A stretch of 64,000 bases of DNA from Verticillium longisporum. Its lineage: Eukaryota > Ascomycota > Sordariomycetes > Glomerellales > Plectosphaerellaceae. The stretch spans positions 5,208,001 to 5,272,000 of the forward strand of contig JAETXT010000006.1 of the NCBI GenBank assembly GCA_019188255.1. Direction: 5' to 3'. A program made the position numbers and the translations under genes. The notes beneath the pieces are model-generated. The model was given only the letters and a program-made list of their open reading frames with translations. It ran no database searches and had not been told where the DNA came from. Shown here in pieces: positions 1 to 8,706 of the stretch (position 1 is its first letter; the number at the start of each line of letters is the position of its first letter).

Positions 1-16
1 GTACCCCGCGGGGTAC
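1..16. repeat. Perfect 16-bp palindrome upstream of the BVMO gene
   Basis: The first 16 bases, GTACCCCGCGGGGTAC, are a perfect palindrome lying 205 bp before the BVMO start codon. Its core contains the CGGGG/CCCCG string that recurs in the cluster motif at 36-47. It could be a symmetric regulator site. The window edge cuts off its context, so the role is a guess. Confidence 0.45.
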
Positions 17-35
17 GCATGCTCTGAATCTGCAG

Positions 36-47
36 TTGCGGGGAAGA
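36..47 (+). promoter_or_regulatory. Putative cluster motif, BVMO promoter copy
   Basis: TTGCGGGGAAGA lies about 174 bp before the BVMO ATG. The identical 12-mer is found on the other strand at 6082-6093 between the hydrolase and SDR genes. The sub-string TGCGGGGAA occurs at 8859-8867 upstream of the ADH. Sharing among the promoters of neighbouring, functionally linked genes suggests a binding site for one regulator; no such regulator is visible in the window. Confidence 0.45.
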
Positions 48-220
48 TCCCCAACCTAAATTTCCATCTTTATCATGACGAGCATTCTGTACAATTGAGT
101 CGGTCGGATCAGCATTCACGACAAGCATTGACTCGACAGCAATCAGCAAACAACATCTTGCTCCTTGGATTCCCCAATTCCTCATCAAACCATTGGTATC
201 GGGAGTCACCACTGCACACC

Positions 221-1935
221 ATGGGAAGCCAGCCAGATCTGTCGAAGGAGCAATTGTTCCGAGACGCCAATCAAGCTCTCGACTACGATGTTCTCATTGT
301 CGGCGCCGGCCTCAGTGGCATCTTTTCACTCCATCGCATGAGAGAACTTGGTCTGCGGACCAAGGTCCTCGAAGCAGGCCCCGAGGAAGGTGGAACATGG
401 TTTTGGTAAGACGGCAGATGTCCCCTGCAGCAGTCGCGTAAGACCCCTGCTCACATGCAGTCAGGAACCGTTACCCAGGCGCGCGATTCGACTCTGAGAG
501 CTATTCATACATCTTCTCATTCTCACAAGAGGTTCTGGATGAGTGGGACTGGACCGAGCACTTCTCGCCCCAGCCGGAGACCCTCAAATACATCCAGTAT
601 CTTACCAAGAAGTTTGATCTCAAGAGCGGCATGCAATTCAACACAAGGATCAAGTCGGCGCATTTTCAGAAAGCGACACAGTCGTGGCTCTTGACGGATA
701 CGGACGGCAAACTATACACATGCAGATACCTGGTCACGGCGATGGGTATTCTCAACGAGCCGACACTGCCTAACATCCCCGGCGTGCATGACTACAAGGG
801 CCAGGCCTGGCACACCGCCAGGTGGCCGAAGCACGCCTCTATGGAGGAGCTGAAGGGCAAGCGCGTCGGCATCATCGGTACGGGCGCAACGGCCATCCAG
901 ACGATCCAGGAGATCTACAAGTCCGTAGGCAGCCTGACTGTCTTCCAAAGAACGGCAAACTGGACTGCTCCACTGAGGAACAGCAAGATCAGCCCAGAGG
1001 AGATGAAGGAGATCCGAAAGAGCTACCCCGAAATCTTCAGAAAGTGCCAAGAGTCGTACGCGTGCTTCGTCCACGTCGGCAACAGCCAGAGCGTCTTCGA
1101 CATGACGGAGGAGGAACGCCACAAGCAGTGGGAGGAGCTCTACGCCCAACGCGGCTTTGCCAAGGTCCTCAGCATCTCTGGCGACATTTACACGGACAAG
1201 GCGGCGAACAAGCTGTACAGCGACTTCCAGGAGAAGAAGATTCGCGCGCGCATTCGCGACCCCAAGGTCGCGGACAAGTTGATCCCCAAGAATCACGGCT
1301 TCGGCACCCGTCGCGTGCCCCTCGAGAGCGGATACTACGAAGCCTTCAACGAGCCCCACGTCACCCTCGTGGACATCACGGACGACCCTATTGAGACCGT
1401 CACCGCAAAGGGTATCAAGACGCAGAGCGAAGACTTTGAGTTCGATATTCTCATCTACGCCACGGGCTTCGACGCCGTGACGGGATCGTTCCGCGCTGTT
1501 GATTTCGAGGGCCTGAACGGAACCAAACTCAAGGACGTGTGGAGTGACGGTATCCAGACATTCCTGGGTCTCACCGTCAAGGATTTCCCCAACATGTTCA
1601 TGATCATGGGCCCGCACCAAATGTTCGGCAACATCCCCCGAAGCATCGAGTATGCGGTAGAGTGGGTTTCAGGGTTCATCCGCTATGCTCGGGACAACAA
1701 TATCATCTACGCCGAGGCCACGGAGGAGGGAATGGCCAAGTGGACGGAGCATGTGTGGAAGTGTGGCGAAGGACTTCTCGCGAATGAAGTTGATTCTTGG
1801 ATGATGGGTGTGAACAAGAACTTGGCGCACAAGCAAAAGAGGTCGATGACCAGGTATAACGGGCCGGCACCTGGATACAGGGGCCGATGTGAGGAGGTCA
1901 AGGAGAGGAGCTATTCGGATTTTGTATTAGCATAG
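221..1935 (+). CDS. Baeyer-Villiger monooxygenase (class B flavoprotein)
   Basis: Two exons, 221-405 and 465-1935, give 551 aa; the 59-bp intron (GTAAGA...GTCAG) restores the frame across a conserved GTWFWNRYPG segment. The first Rossmann motif GAGLSG is at residues 28-33. The BVMO fingerprint YKGQAWHTARWP is at about 172-183, and the second nucleotide-binding motif GTGATA is at about 200-205. Length and motif order match cyclohexanone/phenylacetone-type enzymes, which use FAD, NADPH and O2 to insert oxygen beside a ketone and make an ester or lactone. The ATG at 221 is the first in frame that leaves a normal N-terminus. It heads a probable cluster with a hydrolase and two dehydrogenases. The actual ketone substrate cannot be read from the sequence. 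Confidence 0.93.
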
Positions 1936-2224
1936 TAAATTGCGTGGGCGCTTATCATTAGAAGTTTTATTGCTTATTTCATGTGTAAACGTCCGAATGG
2001 CTTAACTAAAGATGGGATCCGTGAATCGCCCACTTTCTCTACTTTCTCGCATCTGGGTCAGAGACTCCTCGTCTGCCTTGCGACAAGGTTGTCAATCCAT
2101 GGGCATCACAGTCACCCCACCTCCAGCTCGTGTTCTTACATTGAACAATGAAATTGCTTCCTTGGTTCACGGGTTTCATCTATTTCGTCTTACGAGGCTA
2201 TATAGATAGCAGCGCTGCTCTCCG
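1936..2224. other. 3' flank of the BVMO gene, no gene seen
   Basis: Normal-composition DNA between the BVMO stop codon and the AT-rich island. A 65-codon open frame at 2012-2209 has no recognisable features. Presumably it contains the transcript end. Confidence 0.5.
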
Positions 2225-2501
2225 ACCAAACAAGTCAAATATAGGTGTTGGATTTGATGTTTAGTCCGTCGAAATCGACGAATTTAGTTATTTAGTCCTA
2301 TTTATAAATATTTAACTTATTTAGTTAGTAATAAAGCTATTACGATAGTCATTAGCCTACCTAAGACCTAAATTCCATACTATTAAGACTATACGCTATT
2401 ATCGAGCCCTAATATAACCCTCCTAGCTAAATTGCTCCTCGACGAAGCTAGTTATTAAAGCACTAAAGCTCTTCTAATATATTTAAAGAAAACTAAAAGA
2501 A

Positions 2502-2571
2502 GCTAGTAGATTAGTTAATTAGGATCTCTAATACCCTATTAGAGGTTATAGGTTCGAATCCTACTATTAGC
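2502..2571 (+). other. tRNA-like relic in the AT-rich island
   Basis: The segment folds much like a tRNA. GCTAGTA at the 5' end can pair with TATTAGC at the 3' end. An AGTTAATTAG D-loop resembles the A box. TCTAA/TTAGA encloses a 7-nt anticodon-like loop, and GGTTCGAATCC is a perfect B box with an almost complete T-stem. Spacing is slightly short between the arms and several pairs are weak, as expected if C-to-T mutation has acted on a tRNA gene or a tRNA-derived SINE head. It is unlikely to be a working tRNA. Confidence 0.4.
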
Positions 2572-2576
2572 GTTAT

Positions 2577-2615
2577 CGTACTATTAATAAGAGAGACCCT
2601 CTTATTAATAGTACG
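2577..2615. repeat. Perfect 17-bp hairpin with 5-nt loop
   Basis: CGTACTATTAATAAGAG at 2577-2593 is repeated exactly in inverted orientation at 2599-2615, separated by AGACC. It begins five bases after the tRNA-like segment. A perfect stem in otherwise decayed AT-rich DNA suggests part of a mobile element. Confidence 0.6.
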
Positions 2616-2732
2616 ATTATTTATATTAGTCGGATAAGCCTTTATATAGGTCCTAGGGCTCGGAATAGCTATATTCCAGGCCTAAATACGTATTTAAACG
2701 TTAACTAAATATCTAAATATCAAAATACTATA

Positions 2733-2782
2733 ACGTAATCCACAAGCGAGTGGTTCACCCATGCGAGTGGTTCACTTCACCC
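2733..2782. repeat. Left terminal inverted repeat of the Fot1-like element
   Basis: About 50 bp, matching the reverse complement of 4542-4591 at 48 of 50 positions. It contains the 13-bp GCGAGTGGTTCAC twice in direct orientation. Confidence 0.88.
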
Positions 2783-2839
2783 CGACCCGACAAACATTCC
2801 GAGGAAAACCTCAACCCAAACGCCGTAAATCAATTAAAA

Positions 2840-4493
2840 TCACTCCTCCTCGTCTTTTGCAGACGATGAGATAGCTACCTGACAAGTTCTCGCGTTGTGG
2901 CCGGTCTTCCCGCATACGCTACAGCATCGTTTCTTCGGCTGGGACCACGACGCGGGACCCGGGTTCTGCAGCGTTTCCTCTTTTATCTGGATATCTACTT
3001 CCTTCTGAGCAATCTTGTCCTGTCCCTCGCCTACAGCCATGCTTCCTCCTTCCCGGAGACGTAGCTTTTTGGCCCTCCGGCGTCGGCTTAGTGTAGCATT
3101 TTCCTCTCGAAGGATCATAACCTCTGACTTCAAAAGAGCGATCTGGTGCATAACACCCCGCGTCCCCTTCGCAAGATAGTCAACAGCATCTAAAATTGAC
3201 GTTGGGGAGCTTCCCTGGTGGCGTGAGATTCGCCCTTTGATGAAGTCAGTCTGGGAACCTGCCTCGAGCAGGTTAGTGGGCGTCTTAGAGACCCAAGAAT
3301 CACGCTCCCCGTGGGACGTCCCCGGAGGCGTCGTCGTCCTCAACCTCACATCCAGCTTTGACAGGACTGTTTCCGGGTTATGGGGGACAAGCCCCGCTCC
3401 TCGAAAGCCTCCCTGGATGTTTTTCTGTCATTGCTTGCTGAAATGCAGCCGAAAACGCCGGGAAGAAGTCCTCTTTGCTGATGTGCGTTGTACCCGCCCT
3501 CATCCTATCCTCGATTTGCCGACCGTATGCTTTCTTTAGTGGGCCAAAACACCCAACATCGAGAGGCTGGAGTAGATGTGACGAATGAGGAGGCATACAG
3601 AGTGTGATGATGTTGTTCTCCTTGCAGTAGAGTTCGAAGTCGACCGAGTGGTGACTTTCGTGGCCATCCAGGATCAGTAGGCGATAACCGCCCGAAGTAC
3701 GGGACTTTGTATGCCTGTCAAAATGCCGAATCCATTCCAGACCAATATCATTCGTCGTCCAGCCGTTTGGAGATGTTGCGATTCTCCAGTCGCGAGAAAT
3801 CGCGTCGTCCTGGTACCAGCTCGAGAGGTGGTACTTGCCCGAAACCACGATGAACGGCGGGACGGAGAAACCCAACGCGCCAACGCCCTGGATCACCGTA
3901 ACCCATTCCCGGTTGCCTGGCTGCCTCATCTTCACATTGGACCGTCTTTCCGAACTGGTCACGACCATTCCGTTGGCGATAACGCCCATCTGGAAGCCGG
4001 TCTCGTCAAAGTTGTACATGTCAGCCTCTTGGATGCCGTACTTGGCGATCATGTTATGCACGAGGCGGAACCACGCGTTTATCGCGTCCGGATCTTCGCA
4101 TTGGGCCCTCTTGTAGTCGTACTTGCGAAAGAAACGCGTCCGGAGCTCTGGTTGCCGTTTGACGAAGTTTGCGGCCCAGTTCTTCCCGACGCGTGGCGCG
4201 TCACGGTCGGCAAGCAGGCGATTCGCCATATCTCCGACCTCACCCAACCGGGGAGGGTAAGATCGCGCATCTAGGTCAAGGATATATTCGACAATAGTTT
4301 TCTCTTCTAGTACTGTTAATTTGGCAGAATTGGGCGGGCTTTCGCGTCGGGAGGGTTTGCCCTTCTGGCGTCGGAGGAGCGTCGTTAAGGGGACGGTGTA
4401 GATCCTCGCAGCACTCCGGGCGCTTAGGTTCGGGTCATTGTCCATAGCTTGGATAGCAAGGAATAATTGACCTTCTTTTGAAAGAGTCTCCAT
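2840..4493 (-). pseudogene. Fot1/pogo-family DDE transposase, one frameshift
   Basis: The ATG at 4493 opens a 371-codon frame and the rest of the protein continues in another frame to 2840 (169 codons), together about 540 aa as in Fot1 transposases. The N-terminal part is a helix-turn-helix DNA-binding region with the Tc5/CENP-B-like segment. The DDE-type core is complete: YNFDETGF, LILDGHESH and LLQPLDVGCFG supply the three acidic residues. The frame breaks at an A5 run (T5 at 3420-3424 on the plus strand): past it the expected family sequence (GGFRGAGLVPHNPETVLSKL) reads in the second frame. The lost tail carries a leucine-rich/coiled segment and a CCHC zinc knuckle (CSVCGKTGHNARTC). The core is intact, so the copy may be inactive or might use frameshifting at the A run. 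Confidence 0.85.
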
Positions 4494-4541
4494 CGCGGGC
4501 GGAGGTGGAATCTGTAGAATTCAGGTGTAGGTCGTGGGCCC

Positions 4542-4591
4542 GGGCGAAGTGAACCACTCGCTTGGGTGAACCACTCGCTTGTGGATTACGT
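4542..4591. repeat. Right terminal inverted repeat of the Fot1-like element
   Basis: Mirror copy of the left end. It contains GTGAACCACTCGC twice and ends in GGATTACGT next to the TA target duplication. Confidence 0.88.
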
Positions 4592-4593
4592 TA

Positions 4594-4772
4594 GATTTAG
4601 TTATCTTATTATAGGAAATCGGTCTAATTGTTTAGTTATTTAATGATTTAACTTATTATATTTGATCGGGGTGCTACGCTGATAGATAGGCTCTTCACAG
4701 GTTTTAATTTCAGCTTTTCCGTACGATTCCATTTGGTCCGCTGACGCAGTATCAAAAGGTAGGTAGTTACAA
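4594..4772. repeat. Right remnant of the AT-rich island and 3' flank of the hydrolase
   Basis: Positions 4594 to about 4675 resume the AT-rich sequence seen left of the transposon, including strings resembling 2283-2322. From about 4675 the composition returns to normal up to the hydrolase stop codon. Confidence 0.5.
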
Positions 4773-5897
4773 TTATGGTCCTTCAGTCTTGACCAGGAAT
4801 TCATTGGCCTTTGGCTTCGACAGGCACCATCCGACACTGTGTGCTAACACAGAATCCCATCGCTTCGACTGGGACAGGTCTCCAAACCGTCGGAAACCGT
4901 GTGGCACACCCTTGAATACATAAGTATCAGTAGGTACTCTATCAAAACCAAATCTCGTTAGCTCCGACCACTATTGTTTCTTTTTACTCACTTACCCAGC
5001 GTCGGCTAAGAGTTGCGAGTAAAGCAGTCCCTCATCCCTCAAGGGATCCAGCCCGGCAACACCAAACGTGGTCGGAGGTAGGCCCCTCACGTCGGCCACT
5101 GAAGCATTCCCGGGAGACAAGCGAAGGTCTGCAGGATCGGGTGTACCAACTTGGAGCAGCTCGGTAAACATGCGAACAGTTCGCATCGGAAGCAGGGCGG
5201 AATTCTCATTCTCCTTGTAGGACGACACCGAGGGGTCCCTCAACTTCTTGAGTTGCGGCTCGTATGCATCAAAGCCCACCAGGCAGGGAATCATGAGAAC
5301 CTGGCCGGCGATCTCCGGATACTCCTTTGTTGAAGGTTCTCCCATGTTCTTCCGAAGAACCAGAGACGCTGTGAGTTGTGCGCCTGCGGAGATGCCCCCG
5401 ACAATGACCTGATCAGGATCCCCCCTTACCAAGTCGATGTTTTTGTGAAGCCAGATGAATCCGTCCTCCGCGTCGTCCCAGGCAGTTGGATATCGGAACT
5501 TGGGGGTGTGCCTGTAGTTCACGTGCAAAACTGCAACCTGAGCACTCGTGCAAATCCAGGAGCAGGTGGCATCTTCTGTGCCCAGGGTTCCCATCAGAAA
5601 GCCGCCGCCGTGAAAGAACAGGAAGACCGGAAGCCGATCATCCTGAGACGCTGACGAGGGACGATAGAGGCGAGCCTCAATGGCCGAACCGTCTCTGGTT
5701 GGGATTGAATAGTCCTGGGTCTGGACTAAGTCCTTCATCGATTCCATCGCCTTTGCAGCGGCTTGTTCACGGGTTTCGTTCATTTTCTTCTGGAGATCCA
5801 CTGGCGAGATCCCTGCGCTCGCCGAAGAGAACGTGATGGTCTTCTCGCTAGCTCTCCATTCATCGCTTGCGCCTCCATATTGAGAGAAGTCGGCCAT
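4773..5897 (-). CDS. HSL-type alpha/beta hydrolase (esterase/lipase)
   Basis: Two exons, 5897-4996 and 4938-4773, give 355 aa. The 57-bp intron (GTAAGT...GATAG) interrupts the LLADAG|VPT region, and without splicing the protein would lose its catalytic His. The oxyanion-hole motif HGGG is at 96-99 and the nucleophile elbow GISAG at 168-172 (Ser170). Asp284 lies in GLDPLRDEG and His314 in VPHGF, so the triad is complete. There is no signal peptide, hence probably cytosolic. It is divergent from the SDR gene across a 484-bp promoter. In this cluster the natural job would be hydrolysis of the ester or lactone made by the BVMO; that is inferred from context. Confidence 0.9.
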
Positions 5898-6381
5898 ACT
5901 AGGCAGAAAGAATTGCGTGTATCCAAGGGTGTCAAGCAGGCTTGTCGAGTTCAGGTCAGAGCATCACCTTCAAAAAGCTGGTGGATCTTCCTGCCCACTG
6001 AGTTCACCAGGCGACAAACACCAGTCCGGCAATCTACAAACGATACTCCTCCACTGTGCTGATGATCATACACTGAGATGTTCTTCCCCGCAATCGGTAG
6101 GCATTGTTGAGCCACAACCCCGCCCTATGCGGTCATAGCCGTGTGCCTCGGTATGCCGCCGAGTGCGCCATACCAAGTGCGGATACCCGACGGGATGTAG
6201 GCATGCCGTGTTATCGACGGCAGCAACACAGGCAGAGGGAGGCTTCGGGCCAAAGGTCTTCAATGGTGTATTATACCTTAGAAGCATCCCTACATTGCTC
6301 TGATTAGTGGAATACGTCTTGAATGAGATCAAGTTACTCGTCGAATCATACCATCCTGACTAGGTTCTTCTGTTGCCAATC
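5898..6381. promoter_or_regulatory. Divergent promoter between hydrolase and SDR
   Basis: 484 bp separate two start codons that point away from each other, so both genes probably share control elements. It contains the cluster 12-mer at 6082-6093 and GC-rich triplets such as GCCGCCGAGTGCG near 6150. No clear TATA box was seen for either gene. Confidence 0.6.
6082..6093 (-). promoter_or_regulatory. Putative cluster motif, hydrolase/SDR promoter copy
   Basis: The minus strand reads TTGCGGGGAAGA, identical over 12 bp to 36-47. It is 185 bp from the hydrolase ATG and 288 bp from the SDR ATG. It is preceded by CCGA, as is the ADH copy. Confidence 0.45.
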
Positions 6382-7289
6382 ATGTCGCACCAGTCATCCG
6401 ACCCCCCTTCTCGATCCTTCAAGGGCAAAGTCGCCATTGTCACCGGCGCAGGCTGTGCAGGTGACGGCATCGGCAATGGTCGCGCCATCTCTATCATGCT
6501 TGCAGACGAAGGCTGCGATGTCGTCTGTCTAGATCGCGACCTGTCGTGGGCTGCCAAGACGGCCGACATGGCTAACTCCAGGCCCGGGCGCGGGAAGGCA
6601 TTGGCAGCTCAGGGCGATGTCACTTCTGCGGCAGACTGCGAAGCTGTGGTCAAGCTTGCTCTGGAAAACTTTGGCAGGCTAGACATTCTGGTCAACAATG
6701 TGGGCATTGCAGGCGCGTCTGGGACTGCCGTGGACGTCGACATGGAACAGTGGACATCGAGCCTGAACGTCAACGTTTCTAGCATGGTTCTGATGGCCAA
6801 GTATGCCGTCCCAGCCATGGTGAAGAACGAGGGAGAGCAAAAGGGCGCCATCATCAACATGGGCAGTGTTGCAGGACTGAAAGGTGGAACACCACATCTC
6901 CTGTATCCCACCAGCAAGGGTGCTATCGTCAACATGACGAGAGCTATGGCAGCACATCATGCAAAAGACGGAATCAGAGTGAACTGCGTCTGTCCAGGGG
7001 TAAGATTTAATCCCTAAGGTTATTGTCATCAGAATGAGGCTAACGTCATGGTCAGATGCTTTACACGCCAATGATGTATGCAGGAGGGATGAGTGAGCAG
7101 GCGAGAGAAACAAGGAAAGGCAGGAGTTTGCTCGGAACCGAGGGAACTGGATGGGACGCCGCTGCGGCAACTGTTTTCCTCGCCAGCCCGCACGCGAGGT
7201 GGATTACTGGTGTCATTCTTCCTGTCGATGCTGGCACCACAGCAGCTGTAGGAATTGGCATGGACAAGAGCGCTAGCGTCAATGGATAG
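6382..7289 (+). CDS. Classical short-chain dehydrogenase/reductase
   Basis: Exons 6382-6999 and 7056-7289 encode 283 aa; the 56-bp intron GTAAGA...GTCAG falls in the CPG|MLYTPMM segment in phase 0. The NAD(P)-binding motif is TGAGCAGDGIG at 21-31 and NNVG begins near Asn105. Catalytic Ser162 (GSVAG), Tyr175 and Lys179 (YPTSK) complete the active site. The C-terminal WITGVILPVDAG segment is typical of FabG-like classical SDRs. It probably interconverts an alcohol and a ketone in the cytosol. Placed between an esterase and an alcohol dehydrogenase, it could supply the ketone to the BVMO. Substrate unknown. Confidence 0.92.
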
Positions 7290-7332
7290 ATAGGCGCCAA
7301 GTGATGAAATTGAGTCTTATTTTCATGCAAAA

Positions 7333-8706
7333 CTATGGAATGATCGCAAAGCGAGATTCAATCTTTCCCTGCGTCAGGTCTTTCAATACTTGGTCAAACT
7401 CGTTGAGCTTGCCTGTTTCCACGTGAGGTTTGATCTTGCCTTCAGCAATCAACTGAAGGACCTCCTCGACGTCTCGCACTTGACTGCCGTAAGAGAAGAT
7501 GTACACGAGTCTCTTGCGTGTGCCGATCTTCATGTGGATTGTGTTCTCAGTGTTCAGGCTGCCGATGCACAACAGCTTGCCCCCTCGCCGGACTGACGTC
7601 GAAAGTGTTAGCAAATGTGAGCATAGAGTGACCCGAGTAGGCTTGCAGGAGTAAGACTTACCGATATGTTGTGCATCATCAAATGTTTGGTGAGTCCCAA
7701 CAAAATCAAGCACAGTATCGATCTGGTACCCGTTGTCCACCACGAATTCAGTAACCGACATGCCAACAGGAACCAGATCTTCCCGCGAGACACCCAGAGC
7801 GACAGCTTTGTCCAGAAGCTGCTGGCGTATTTCCGAGATGATGATTCGACAACCCAGATTCTTCAAAATCTGAAGCGCATTAAATCCCAAACCGCCCAGG
7901 CCGAAAAGAAACACAGTCTCGTTGCTCTTGATCTCTCCCCGCCTGGTGATAGCGTGGTACGCCGTGGCTACGGCATCCGTCGAGACGGCTGCTTCAGCGG
8001 GTGTCACGCCCTTTGGTACGTGGATCAGACCCCTCACATCAAGTGCCGCATACTCGGCGTGGAAGCCATCCTGGCCGATCCCCGAGTGATGGCCGATCTC
8101 GCAGAGTTGGGCCAAATCACGAGAGCATTCGTTGCAGTCAGCACCGCCGCATCCAGGGACAGCATGCATTGCGACGACGTCGCCCTGTTGCCGTCAGCAC
8201 AGTGAAGCTGTAGAAAAACTATCGGTCATGCAAATTCCTACCAGCTTGAACTTGGAGTCCTTGACTTCCGGCCCAATGTCCACGATTTCTCCACAGCCTT
8301 CATGACCCTAGTCGATGGTGTGAGTTCAACTCGATTTTCAGGCTTAGGGAAATGAGGGTCTGGACTCACGAGCGTGAAGGATTCCTGGAACCATGCAGGC
8401 TGCTTTTCGATGCTTACGAGTGAGTGATCACTGCGGCAGACTGCGGACGTGTAAGTCCACGACAATCATTGAAGCAATCCAGGGCGTGGCTGCAGGCATA
8501 CCCCCAGAAGCTAAGATCTTGCACAGAACCCCTGTCGGCGGCGTCTGTGGGACGGGGACCTTCTCCCAGACCTGTGTAGAGAATCAACCAGCACGTCAGT
8601 ACGGGAATGACCCATGGCATGGGATGCAGCTCAAGTCACTTACGGGCTCAGGGTTGCCCCTGTGCTTCCGCCAAGCGAACATGGTCTGCGGGATAGTTTG
8701 CGTCAT
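7333..8706 (-). CDS. Zinc-dependent medium-chain alcohol dehydrogenase
   Basis: Six exons: 8706-8644, 8571-8502, 8440-8370, 8307-8242, 8184-7662 and 7592-7333. All junctions are in frame and give 350 aa; introns are 57-72 bp, the last (69 bp) being readable in frame. Catalytic-zinc ligands are Cys46 (GVCRSD) and His70 (GHEGCGE). A structural-zinc loop has Cys102, 107, 110 and 118, and the NAD(P) motif GLGGLG is at 185-190. Length and layout are those of microbial Zn-ADHs. It is tail-to-tail with the SDR, 43 bp apart. It may oxidise the alcohol released by ester cleavage or feed the BVMO; context only. Confidence 0.9.

Larger units (their letters stand above)
2225..2730. repeat. AT-rich, RIP-like island (left flank of the transposon)
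   Basis: About 500 bp of strongly AT-rich DNA dense in TA dinucleotides and free of usable open frames, unlike the GC-rich genes around it. This is the composition left by repeat-induced point mutation on old repeats. It contains a tRNA-like segment and a perfect hairpin. Similar AT-rich sequence resumes at 4594-4675 on the other side of the Fot1-like element, so that element probably inserted into an older, mutated repeat. Confidence 0.6.
2731..4593. mobile_element. Fot1/pogo-like DNA transposon with TA target duplication
   Basis: The element spans 2733-4591 (1859 bp) and is flanked by TA at 2731-2732 and 4592-4593, the target duplication of the Tc1/mariner-pogo superfamily. Terminal inverted repeats are about 50 bp with two mismatches, both starting ACGTAATCCACAAGCG. 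Each end holds two head-to-tail copies of GCGAGTGGTTCAC, probable transposase-binding sites. The interior is GC-rich and free of RIP-style decay, unlike its surroundings, so insertion is probably recent. It carries one transposase gene on the minus strand with a single frameshift. Confidence 0.9.

Noticed and set aside
712..1620. 302-codon minus-strand frame in the BVMO gene
   Set aside because: Antisense to a clear flavoprotein exon; Leu/Val/Asp-rich without motifs.
2283..4668. Similar AT-rich strings on both sides of the transposon, considered as LTRs or as one element's ends
   Set aside because: The similarity is short, low-complexity and expected between any two RIP-like sequences.
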